A stretch of DNA of 6,277 nt, taken from assembly GCA_021161625.1 (NCBI GenBank), contig JAGHAG010000043.1, positions 1 to 6,277 of the forward strand. The letters are read 5' to 3'. The position numbers and the translations under genes are program-made. This document shows positions 1 through 6,020 of this stretch, in pieces (position 1 is the stretch's first letter; each line of letters begins with the position of its first letter). Under the pieces are notes generated by a model. It saw nothing but the letters and a program-made list of their open reading frames with translations. It made no database searches and was not told the origin of the DNA. Source of the stretch: Elusimicrobiota bacterium (GTDB lineage: Bacteria > CG03).

Positions 1-4
1 AAAA

Positions 5-35
5 AGTGGATAGAGGATAGAGGAAAGAGGATAGG
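5..35. repeat. Heptanucleotide tandem array (GGATAGA type)
   Basis: Four consecutive 7-mers, GGATAGA, GGATAGA, GGAAAGA and GGATAGG, occupy 8-35. The same sequence family appears inverted at 293-320: 22-34 is the exact reverse complement of 297-309 (13 bp), and 5-13 of 311-319 (9 bp). The two arrays therefore form an imperfect inverted pair around the rest of the intergenic repeats. Confidence 0.75.
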
Positions 36-44
36 TAGTATGTC

Positions 45-86
45 ATTCCTGCGGAATTTGTCCTCGCGAAAGCGGGGAGCAGGAAT
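45..86. repeat. Palindromic intergenic repeat with GAAA tetraloop
   Basis: Outer arms ATTCCTGC (45-52) and GCAGGAAT (79-86) are perfect complements. Inside lies a second stem, TCCTCGC (61-67) with GCGGGGA (72-78), containing one T-G pair and capped by GAAA (68-71), a GNRA-type tetraloop. The 8-nt segment 53-60 is unpaired on one side. No T-tract follows, so it does not look like an intrinsic terminator. It resembles the dispersed 'ATTCCTGC...GCAGGAAT' repeats familiar from intergenic DNA of several uncultivated lineages. Confidence 0.7.
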
Positions 87-100
87 CCAGAAAACAGAGA

Positions 101-135
101 TCGGAAGTCGGAGGTCGGAAGTCGGAAGGCGGAAA
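101..135. repeat. Heptanucleotide tandem array (TCGGAAG type)
   Basis: Five 7-mers in a row: TCGGAAG (101), TCGGAGG (108), TCGGAAG (115), TCGGAAG (122) and a degenerate GCGGAAA (129). The core GGA is shared with the 8-35 array. The array runs directly into the next palindrome. Confidence 0.75.
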
Positions 136-186
136 ATCCCCCTTTGTATTCCCCCCTTTTCAAAAGGGGGGGAAATAGGGGGGATT
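135..186. repeat. Nested C-run/G-run palindrome
   Basis: Inner arms CCCCCCTTTT (151-160) and AAAAGGGGGG (162-171) are a perfect 10-bp inverted repeat around one C. Outer arms AATCCCCC (135-142) and GGGGGATT (179-186) are a perfect 8-bp pair. The structure starts and ends with AATCC/GGATT and has the look of a dispersed repeat unit rather than a terminator, because no T-run follows on either strand. Confidence 0.7.
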
Positions 187-193
187 ATAAAAA

Positions 194-235
194 TTGAAAG
201 TTAAAAGTTGAAAGTTAAAAATGAAAAATGAAAGC
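194..235. repeat. A-rich heptanucleotide array (TTGAAAG/TTAAAAG type)
   Basis: Six 7-mers in register: TTGAAAG and TTAAAAG alternate twice (194-221, the last ending in A), then TGAAAAA and TGAAAGC. As a result 194-207 and 208-221 are a 14-bp direct repeat with one mismatch. Closely related heptads recur after the last gene at 6021-6048. Confidence 0.65.
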
Positions 236-239
236 AGGA

Positions 240-271
240 GCGATTAAGCAAATAGCGATTAAGCGATTAAG
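240..271. repeat. Short direct repeats of GCGATTAAG
   Basis: GCGATTAAG occurs at 240-248, 255-263 and 263-271, the last two sharing a G, with a degenerate GCAAATA between the first and second. The spacing alternates between 7 and 8 nt. The GATTAAG core is also found in the array at 6178-6205 downstream of the last gene. Confidence 0.65.
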
Positions 272-292
272 TGAAATCAAAAATGTTTTCTG

Positions 293-348
293 TCCTCTAT
301 CCTCTTTCCACTATCCACTATTCGCTATTCGCTATTCGCTGTTCGCTG
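293..348. repeat. Eight-copy heptanucleotide array ending at the trpD leader
   Basis: Eight consecutive 7-mers of the form T-Y-C-N-C-T-N fill 293-348. They grade from TCCTCTA and TCCTCTT through two copies of TCCACTA to two copies of TTCGCTA and two of TTCGCTG. The first half is the reverse complement of the array at 8-35. The last copy ends four bases before the Shine-Dalgarno of trpD, so this array must be part of the trpD leader or promoter region. Confidence 0.8.
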
Positions 349-351
349 AAG

Positions 352-358
352 AAGGGGG
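352..358 (+). promoter_or_regulatory. Ribosome binding site of trpD
   Basis: AAGGGGG lies five bases before the ATG at 364. It matches AAGGAGG except for one position that can still form a G-U pair with the anti-Shine-Dalgarno. It supports the chosen start. Confidence 0.7.
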
Positions 359-363
359 AATAA

Positions 364-1335
364 ATGATTCAGGAATTGATTTTAAAACTTGTAAATGGCA
401 ATGATTTGACGAAGGAAGAAATGATGGGTGCTTTCAGGACAATTATGGAAGGCAAAGCCACTTCTTCACAGATGGCAGCATTTCTTACTGCTTTGAGAGT
501 GAAAGGCGAAACTGTTGATGAAATAACATCCGCAGCAAAAATTATGAGAGAGAAGATGATAAAAATTGATGTGAGAAGTGGAGTGGGACTTGACCGTGAT
601 GAAATAAATCAGGAACTTGAAACAATTCTTGATACCTGTGGCACAGGAGGTTCAGGGACAAACACCTTTAACATTTCAACAGCAACCGCTTTTGTTGTTG
701 CAGGATGTGGGGTTAAGGTTGCCAAACACGGGAACCGTTCTGCCTCATCTCAGTGTGGCAGTGCAGATGTTCTTGAAGCACTTGGTATTGATATAACAAT
801 GCCACCTTCCAAAGTTGAAAGGTGTGTTAAGGAAATAGGAATAGGTTTTCTTTATGCTCCATCTTTTCACCCTGCGATGAAAAATGTTGCAAGTGTCAGA
901 AAGGAAATAGGTATAAGAACAATTTTTAACATTTTAGGACCCCTCTGCTCTCCTGCTTCTGCAAATGCACAGGTTCTTGGTGTGTATGATGTTGGTCTTG
1001 TAGAAGTAATTGCAAATGTTTTGAAAAATCTGGGAACAAGAAAGGCATTTGTCGTCCATGGACTTGATACAATTGATGAAATAAGCATAACAGGACCCAC
1101 TTTTGTTGGTGAAGTAAGTAGCAGCAGAGTAAAAGTTTACACAGTAAGACCTGAGGATTTTGGCGTAAGAGTTGCACCTCTTAAAGAAATTGTAGGCGGA
1201 GATGCAAAAACAAATGCAGAAATTATTAAAAAGGTTCTTTCAGGCGAAAGAGGAGCAAGAAGAGATGTTGTTCTGATAAATGCTTCGGCTGCTTTAATCT
1301 GTGCAAACAAGGCAAAACTTTTAAGCAGGGCGTAA
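364..1335 (+). CDS. trpD: Anthranilate phosphoribosyltransferase TrpD, C-terminus frameshifted
   Basis: This enzyme transfers phosphoribosyl from PRPP to anthranilate, the second dedicated step of tryptophan synthesis, in the cytoplasm. Visible signatures are the PRPP-loop GTGGSGTNTFNIST (93-106), KHGNR (121-125) followed by SADVLEALG, RTIFNILGPL (185-194), and the metal-binding DE pair at 238-239 in HGLDTIDE. The N-terminal helical domain covers about 1-65. A short acidic insertion (about 72-87) precedes the PRPP loop. The open frame stops early, after AKLLSRA; 29 further family-like residues are encoded in the -1 frame up to the TAA at 1404-1406 (see 1317-1406). Rejoining them gives 347 residues, the usual family length. 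All active-site residues lie before the break. The start is supported by a good ribosome binding site. No other trp gene is in the window. Identity is very secure; whether the frameshift is real is not. Confidence 0.95.
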   Translation: MIQELILKLVNGNDLTKEEMMGAFRTIMEGKATSSQMAAFLTALRVKGETVDEITSAAKIMREKMIKIDVRSGVGLDRDEINQELETILDTCGTGGSGTNTFNISTATAFVVAGCGVKVAKHGNRSASSQCGSADVLEALGIDITMPPSKVERCVKEIGIGFLYAPSFHPAMKNVASVRKEIGIRTIFNILGPLCSPASANAQVLGVYDVGLVEVIANVLKNLGTRKAFVVHGLDTIDEISITGPTFVGEVSSSRVKVYTVRPEDFGVRVAPLKEIVGGDAKTNAEIIKKVLSGERGARRDVVLINASAALICANKAKLLSRA

Positions 1336-1406
1336 AACTCGCGGAAAAGTCAATAGATTCAGGCAAGGCATTGGAAAAACTTGAAAAATTAAGGACTTTC
1401 AAATAA
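1317..1406 (+). pseudogene. trpD: Displaced C-terminal tail of TrpD (-1 frame)
   Basis: Reading from 1317 in the frame shifted by -1 gives TFKQGVKLAEKSIDSGKALE (1317-1376) and nine more residues to a TAA at 1404-1406. This is the expected amphipathic last helix of TrpD (pattern G-V-x-L-A-x-x-S-I-D-S-G-x-A). One extra A in the run at 1314-1317, or one extra T in 1319-1322, would join it to the upstream frame as ...NKAKTFKQGVK. The homopolymers make a sequencing or assembly error plausible. A genuine one-base deletion is the alternative. Confidence 0.85.
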
Positions 1407-1427
1407 AAGTTATCAAAATACTTTAAG

Positions 1428-2018
1428 ATGAAAATTGTTTTAGCATCCAGAAATCAGGACAAATACAAAGAAATAAAGGATATCTTAAAACACACAAAAG
1501 TTGAACTTGTTTCAGCAGAAGAATTTAATGTGCCTGAAATTATTGAGGATGGTGCCACTTATTTTGAAAATGCAAAGAAAAAGGCATTTTATACAAGCAC
1601 ACACACTCAACTTCCTGCAATTTCAGATGATACAGGTCTTGAGGTCTTTGCTCTTGGCAAAACACCAGGGGTTTATTCATCAAGATATGCAGGGAAAAAT
1701 GCGAGTTATTCCGACAATGTGAGGAAACTCCTTCGTGAAATGCAGGGAAAAACAGACCGCAGAGCAAGATTTGTCTGTGTTTGCGTGCTTTGTTTTCCTG
1801 ATGGAACATTTTATCAGACAAGAGGAGAAATCAGGGGGATTATTACAAAAGAACCCATTGGTAGAGGGGGGTTTGGATACGACCCTGTTTTTTATATACC
1901 TGAACTTAAAAAAACATTTGCAGAACTTTCTCTGGAAGAGAAAAATAAAATTTCCCACCGTGCAAAAGCATTTAAAAAAATGGCACAACTCATTGAAAAA
2001 CTGGAACCGGAAAAATAA
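1428..2018 (+). CDS. rdgB: XTP/dITP pyrophosphatase (RdgB/HAM1 family)
   Basis: The product hydrolyses deaminated purine triphosphates (XTP, dITP, ITP) to monophosphate and pyrophosphate, keeping these bases out of DNA and RNA. At 196 residues it has the standard length. Family motifs appear in order: the N-terminal LASRNQDKYKEI (5-16), SDDTGLEV (66-73) with the catalytic Asp region and Thr where Ser is more usual, PGVYSSRYAG (80-89), GGFGYDP (147-153) and the base-recognition SHRAKAF (176-182). The start is the first ATG in frame, 21 nt after the restored trpD stop, with no strong Shine-Dalgarno (only TTAAG next to the ATG), which suggests coupling to trpD translation. Its TAA shares one base with the next start (TAATG). 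Family identity is secure. The gene symbol follows E. coli; substrate preference is inferred from the family. Confidence 0.95.
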   Translation: MKIVLASRNQDKYKEIKDILKHTKVELVSAEEFNVPEIIEDGATYFENAKKKAFYTSTHTQLPAISDDTGLEVFALGKTPGVYSSRYAGKNASYSDNVRKLLREMQGKTDRRARFVCVCVLCFPDGTFYQTRGEIRGIITKEPIGRGGFGYDPVFYIPELKKTFAELSLEEKNKISHRAKAFKKMAQLIEKLEPEK

Positions 2019-3472
2019 TGATAAGGTTTTTTTTCATTTTCTTATTCCTGTCCTGCTTTTTGTATGCAGATTTTTCTCAAATTTACAGAGATATTTTAAA
2101 TTATCAGTTTGAAAAAGCAGCAGATGAAATTTCAGAACAGAATCTATTCCCCGCACAAAAAAATTTTCTTGAGAGTTTGCTTCTTGGATATAGAGGAAAT
2201 TATGCAGAGGCGTATAAGAGAATAAAAGACACAGATATAAAAACAGATTTTGACTGGAAGAATTATTTTAAAAAAATGGCTGAAATATCCTTGAACTTTA
2301 TTGAAAAAAAATCAGGAATTTTTACAGTCAGGTTTTATTCACAGGATAAAGTAATGTTTTTGTTTTTTGACGAAATTTCAAACAAAATCTCCTCGGAAGT
2401 TTCCAATTTTTTCAGAATAAAAGAAAAAAATGTAATTTTTGAAATTTATCCTGATAAAGAAAAGTTTCTGTTTGCATCAACCCTTTCAGAAGAAGAACTC
2501 AACAGGTCAGGAACGGTTGCAATTGCAAAATTTGGAAGGCTCATGATTCTATCCCCGCGATTACTTCCCTATGGATACAACTGGCAGAATACGGTCTGTC
2601 ATGAGTTTATCCATCACATAATTGCAAGAAAAACTGCACTGAACATACCACTTTTTTTAAATGAGGGTCTGGCAAAAACTTTTGAAATTATATGGCGAGG
2701 TGAAAAGCCACAATTGAGCGAAAAAACAAAAGACATTCTTGCAAGAGCAAAAAAGGAAGGTTTTATTTCTTTTGAAAAATTCAAAAGGGGGATGCCGTCT
2801 CTTTCAAGTCAGGACGAAGTTTCCCGTGCATTTGCAGAGGTAAACTTTTTTGTATTAAAACTTATAGAGGAATTTGGAATGAATAAAATTTCACGATTTC
2901 TTGAGGATTGTAAAGTTTATGGTTTTTTAAAAAGTTTTAACAAAAATTTTATAAATTTTAAAAATTTTTTAAAGGACTTCTGGAACCTCCTTGAAAACAA
3001 CAACTGGCAGTACAGGGGCTTTGTTGAAGATTTTATTTACTGGAAGAAGACCGACACTTTTTTCCCTTATTCCATTTCTGATTATATTCGTCTTGGCGAC
3101 CGTTTGAGGATGAGGCAAAAATTTTCACTTGCGTTAATTCAGTATAAAAAAGCACTTGAAAAAGAACCTGAAAATTCTCTAATTCACATAAAAATTGCAA
3201 AAACTTTTTTAAAACTCGGCAAAAAAATGGAAGCCAATGAGCACTTTCAAAAAGCGCTGAAAAATGCTCCGCAAAATTTTATTGTTCTTACAAATTATGC
3301 AGATTTTTTGTTTATGGAAGGAAGGTTTAAGGAGTGCATCCCCTTAATGGAAAAAGCAATACAAAAAAATCCCTTTTTCAGAAAAGGATACAGAATTTTA
3401 ATAGAATCTGCCAGAAAAACAGGTCATAAGAAACTCAAAGAAAAATATCAAAAGATTTTTTCAGAATTATGA
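2018..3472 (+). CDS. Exported HExxH metallopeptidase-like protein with C-terminal TPRs
   Basis: An N-terminal signal peptide is clear: MIR, then a hydrophobic run to about residue 16 and a likely signal-peptidase I site after A17 (FLYA-D). A lipobox reading at C13 is poor. Residues 18-115 are helical and TPR-like. The central part has HEFIHH (195-200), a zinc-binding HExxH, followed by LNEGLAKTF with E216 seventeen residues after the second His, the geometry of a gluzincin third ligand. This matches the peptidase-MA-like group (Peptidase_MA_2 style). The C-terminus (about 352-484) carries about three TPR units, such as QYKKALEKEPENS and HFQKALKNAPQN, for protein contacts. Expected location is the periplasm or cell surface. 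All catalytic ligands are present, so it is probably active, but no substrate can be named. It overlaps rdgB by 1 nt and the next gene by 4 nt. Confidence 0.8.
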   Translation: MIRFFFIFLFLSCFLYADFSQIYRDILNYQFEKAADEISEQNLFPAQKNFLESLLLGYRGNYAEAYKRIKDTDIKTDFDWKNYFKKMAEISLNFIEKKSGIFTVRFYSQDKVMFLFFDEISNKISSEVSNFFRIKEKNVIFEIYPDKEKFLFASTLSEEELNRSGTVAIAKFGRLMILSPRLLPYGYNWQNTVCHEFIHHIIARKTALNIPLFLNEGLAKTFEIIWRGEKPQLSEKTKDILARAKKEGFISFEKFKRGMPSLSSQDEVSRAFAEVNFFVLKLIEEFGMNKISRFLEDCKVYGFLKSFNKNFINFKNFLKDFWNLLENNNWQYRGFVEDFIYWKKTDTFFPYSISDYIRLGDRLRMRQKFSLALIQYKKALEKEPENSLIHIKIAKTFLKLGKKMEANEHFQKALKNAPQNFIVLTNYADFLFMEGRFKECIPLMEKAIQKNPFFRKGYRILIESARKTGHKKLKEKYQKIFSEL

Positions 3473-5178
3473 GGAAAATACCAAAAGAAAAACTGAAAAG
3501 CATTGTAGAAGATGCAAAAGAAGATATGTATCTTCTCACCCCCAAAGAGATAGAATTTTTAAAATGCCGCTCTCCTCTGACTGACCTTCCTGGAAATGCC
3601 GAGATAAAAGAAGCCATTATGAAACATTTTATAAATGGCTCGGATGAAAACATAATTGCTTACTTTGACCTGAATAATTTTAAAGCCTACAATGACACCT
3701 ATGGATTTGTTAAGGGTGACATCGTTATAAAAACTGTTTCCGAAAAATTTACCCAGATAAACAGGGGATTTAGCGGACACATTGGCGGTGATGATTTTGT
3801 TGCAATAATGAAGGAGAAAGATTTTGATGAATTCTGGCAGGAACTCATTTATTTTTTTGAAAAGAAACTTTGTGAATTTTATGATACGGTTGACTATGAA
3901 AGGGGGTGTATTGTGAGTTTTAACCGACAGGGTGAAAGGGAAATTTTCCCCCTTATGGGAATTACAATGGTTGCGTTTAAAAACTTGAGAGCTTTTTCAA
4001 CTCCGGAAGGCGTTGGTGAATATGCCTCTGCTTTAAAAAAAATTGCAAAACTTAAAACAAAACCTGTTGTGGGAAATTCAATTGTGTTTAAGACAGAGCC
4101 CGGACAGATAACACCGCTTAAAGAAATAATTTTTGATGAAAAAATCCCTATTAACATAAGACGGGGAGTTGTTGAGGCACTCGGTGAATTAAAGGATTTT
4201 TCCTATGAGAACATTTTGATTGAAATTTTAAAAAAACCTTCTGCAAATCTTTTTTTAAAAAAAAGTGCGCTTTACAGTCTTGGAAAACTGAGAGAAAGAA
4301 AAACCGCAACCATTATTTTAGGTTTTCTAAAACACGCTTCCCCACATCTTAGAATGAGAGCAGTTGAGGCCCTTGGTGAAATGGGGCTTGCTGAATACGG
4401 AGAGCAAATTGCAGAACTTGTTGAAGACGGCAATTTCTTTGTAAAAGAGGCAGCAGTTATTGCTCTTGGAAAAGTTTCCCAAAAAAAGTTTATTCCACTT
4501 TTAAAGCAGAAACTTGAAGAAAAAAATTTTAAAAATGCCTCTTTTCTTTCTCTTGTAATGCTTGAAGACAGGGAAATTCTTGAAAATGTGCCAATTTTTG
4601 TAAAAGATGACACAGTGCCAATGGAATACAGAATAAGAGCCCTTAGAATTTATGCTGAGGCAGAACTTCCCATAAACTGGAGTAATGCAAGAATTCTTTT
4701 TAACGGTCTTAAAAGCCAGAGGGTTGATATGATTGTTGAGATTTTGAAAAATAGTAAGAAAATTTTGAAAAAAATTAATCTTAATGAAGAAGAACTTTGT
4801 GAAATTTTTTATTTAAGAAAGCATTTATCCTGGAGGGTGAGAAGAGCAATGTGTGATTTTTGCGCTGCTGTGAGAGGAGAAGTGGCTGAAAAAATTCTTG
4901 AAAGCATTGCAGAAGACAGAAGTTCTTCTGTAAGGGAAAAAGCCATCTCTACTTTTAAGTTTTTCCCGGAAAAATACAGATTTGTTTTAAGGTTTTTCAA
5001 TGACCCTGATGCAAATGTCAGAAACTCAGCAGTTTCATGCATAAAGTATATGGAAATTCCAAAAGAAAAACTTCCCTCTATCATTGAAAAGTTGAGAATT
5101 CTTCTAAAAGACCCTTCTCAGCAGGTTGCAAAAAATTCCGCGGTTTCAATAATTCATATTTTAAGGAAAAGCAGATGA
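3469..5178 (+). CDS. GGDDF-type diguanylate cyclase-like domain fused to HEAT repeats
   Basis: Residues ~35-206 form a GGDEF-family domain: SPLTDLPGN (35-43), metal-site D67 in YFDLNNFKAYNDTYGFVKGD (65-84) with N75 and D84 at the guanine-binding spacing, and GHIGGDDF (103-110). The signature is GGDDF rather than GGDEF and 'GH' is 'GF' (79-80), both typical of a recognised GGDDF subgroup. The RxxD product-inhibition site is absent (INRG at that place). From about 212 to the end run HEAT repeats, clearest as VVEALGEL, ALYSLGKL, AVEALGEM and AVIALGKV, then more diverged units such as WRVRRAM and SSSVREKAI. No signal peptide or membrane segment is seen, so it is cytoplasmic. The family makes cyclic di-GMP; activity here is uncertain because the usual Glu is Asp. 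The HEAT tail is presumably a partner-binding scaffold. No Shine-Dalgarno precedes the ATG, which overlaps the previous stop (ATGA), indicating coupling. Confidence 0.85.
   Translation: MRKIPKEKLKSIVEDAKEDMYLLTPKEIEFLKCRSPLTDLPGNAEIKEAIMKHFINGSDENIIAYFDLNNFKAYNDTYGFVKGDIVIKTVSEKFTQINRGFSGHIGGDDFVAIMKEKDFDEFWQELIYFFEKKLCEFYDTVDYERGCIVSFNRQGEREIFPLMGITMVAFKNLRAFSTPEGVGEYASALKKIAKLKTKPVVGNSIVFKTEPGQITPLKEIIFDEKIPINIRRGVVEALGELKDFSYENILIEILKKPSANLFLKKSALYSLGKLRERKTATIILGFLKHASPHLRMRAVEALGEMGLAEYGEQIAELVEDGNFFVKEAAVIALGKVSQKKFIPLLKQKLEEKNFKNASFLSLVMLEDREILENVPIFVKDDTVPMEYRIRALRIYAEAELPINWSNARILFNGLKSQRVDMIVEILKNSKKILKKINLNEEELCEIFYLRKHLSWRVRRAMCDFCAAVRGEVAEKILESIAEDRSSSVREKAISTFKFFPEKYRFVLRFFNDPDANVRNSAVSCIKYMEIPKEKLPSIIEKLRILLKDPSQQVAKNSAVSIIHILRKSR
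5163..5167 (+). promoter_or_regulatory. Ribosome binding site of the SNase lipoprotein gene
   Basis: AAGGA sits seven bases before the ATG at 5175, inside the last codons of the GGDDF-HEAT gene. It decides the start, which places the lipoprotein signal exactly at the N-terminus, and shows that this gene does not rely on coupling alone. Confidence 0.65.
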
Positions 5179-6014
5179 AAAAAATTTTGTTTTTGATAGT
5201 TTTTATTTCTGGATGTGCAACAATTAAATCCCTTATTAAAAAGGGAAGTTTTGAGATTCATAAAGAAAAATTTTTCTATGTAAACTGGTTTGTCCCTGCA
5301 AAAACAATTTCCTGCATAGTAAACGGGGTTTACGACGGGGATACGATTTATGTGGAAACCGAGGGGCTTGAAGGTTCTTCTGGTGAAGATGTTTCAACAG
5401 AGGGGTTTAAGGTTCGTTTGATAGGGGTTGACACACCAGAAATTGCCCATCCTCAAGCAGGGTATGATACGGATGAACCGGGCGCAAGGGAGGCAATGGC
5501 ATACACAACACAGATGATAAACTGGAGGAAGGTTTTGCTTGTGGTGGACCCGAAAAATGAATACGACAGTTACGGCAGAACTCTTGCCCTTGTTTTTTAC
5601 AAAGACAAAAAGGGCACAATGCGTTGCCACAACTGGGAACTTCTCAAACGAAATTATGCCCGGCTTTATCTTTGGGAGACTGATTTTCTCTGCAATAAAA
5701 AATACTGGAAGGAGATGGCAAGGGTAAGATTTTTAAAATCCGAATCTGATTACAGAAAGATGGGAATTTTGTGTCTGAAAGAAAAAAATCTTGACGATGC
5801 ACTTTACTATTACCGAAGGGGCTTGAAAAAATTTCCCTATGCAACAACTTTAAGAAGGGATATTGCTGTTTTATACATGAAACTTTTTAGGATTGAGAAA
5901 AATCGTGAGAAAAAAAGGCAGTATCGCACGAATGCAATCTACCACTGGGAAAAACTTATTGGCACAAAATATGATAGAATTGCAAGAGAAAATCTTGAAA
6001 AAATTAATTGGTAA
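5175..6014 (+). CDS. Lipoprotein with staphylococcal-nuclease-like domain and TPR-like tail
   Basis: The N-terminus is a short lipoprotein signal, MKKILFLIVFISGC, with the lipobox ending at C14, so the mature protein is lipid-anchored in the envelope. Residues ~45-165 form an SNase (thermonuclease) OB-fold: VYDGDTIYV (52-60) with D54 and D56, FKVRLIGVDTPE (78-89) with R81, D86 and E89, and DSYGRTLALVF (131-141) with R135. These correspond in identity and spacing to the Ca2+ and catalytic residues of staphylococcal nuclease (D19/D21, R35, D40, E43, R87), so a Ca2+-dependent, sequence-unspecific DNase/RNase is likely. A Gly/Glu/Ser-rich loop (about 62-76) separates the first two motifs. Residues ~190-279 contain a TPR-like helical region (KNLDDALYYYRRGLKKFPYA), unusual for this fold. 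The start overlaps the preceding stop by 4 nt (ATGA). The gene ends the operon. Role could be nutrient scavenging, DNA remodelling or defence; the sequence does not decide. Confidence 0.88.
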   Translation: MKKILFLIVFISGCATIKSLIKKGSFEIHKEKFFYVNWFVPAKTISCIVNGVYDGDTIYVETEGLEGSSGEDVSTEGFKVRLIGVDTPEIAHPQAGYDTDEPGAREAMAYTTQMINWRKVLLVVDPKNEYDSYGRTLALVFYKDKKGTMRCHNWELLKRNYARLYLWETDFLCNKKYWKEMARVRFLKSESDYRKMGILCLKEKNLDDALYYYRRGLKKFPYATTLRRDIAVLYMKLFRIEKNREKKRQYRTNAIYHWEKLIGTKYDRIARENLEKINW

Positions 6015-6020
6015 AATAAA

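Larger units (their letters stand above)
1..363. other. Gene-free intergenic region filled with short repeats
   Basis: No credible coding region is visible here on either strand. The stretch is a mosaic: heptad array (8-35), palindrome (45-86), heptad array (101-135), nested palindrome (135-186), A-rich heptad array (194-235), 7/8-nt array (240-271) and heptad array (293-348), followed by the trpD ribosome binding site. I see no convincing -35/-10 promoter pair, so the trpD promoter is either inside the repeats, of an unfamiliar type, or upstream of the window. Confidence 0.8.

Noticed and set aside
135..186. Intrinsic terminator from the C-run/G-run palindrome
   Set aside because: The stem is strong but neither strand shows a T-tract immediately after it, and the nested outer arms fit a dispersed repeat better.
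185..260. Sigma-70-like promoter for trpD (TTGAAA boxes at 194 and 208, TATAAA near 186)
   Set aside because: No -10 element sits 16-18 bases after either TTGAAA, and the boxes are simply units of the A-rich heptad array.
5..348. CRISPR array
   Set aside because: Units are only 7-8 bp and abut directly or nearly so. There are no 24-40-bp repeats with unique spacers and no cas genes.
867..1177. Open frames on the minus strand within trpD
   Set aside because: They lie opposite a strongly conserved enzyme, have no ribosome binding sites or recognisable domains, and are best explained as shadows of trpD. The same holds for all other antisense and out-of-frame open frames under the five genes.
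1311..1325. Programmed -1 ribosomal frameshift in trpD
   Set aside because: The zero-frame codons GCA AAA CTT TTA give no X_XXY_YYZ slippery heptamer, and only a P-site AAA slip would be possible. I see no obvious downstream hairpin. A one-base error or mutation is simpler.
2018..2072. Lipoprotein signal in the peptidase protein (C13 after FLS)
   Set aside because: The -3 position is Phe and the residues after C13 are still hydrophobic. Cleavage by signal peptidase I after A17 fits better.
1735..2112. 125-residue + strand frame spanning the rdgB / peptidase gene junction
   Set aside because: It is out of frame with two well-supported genes, and its composition (KKN, FF, LL runs) is that of a shifted AT-rich coding sequence.
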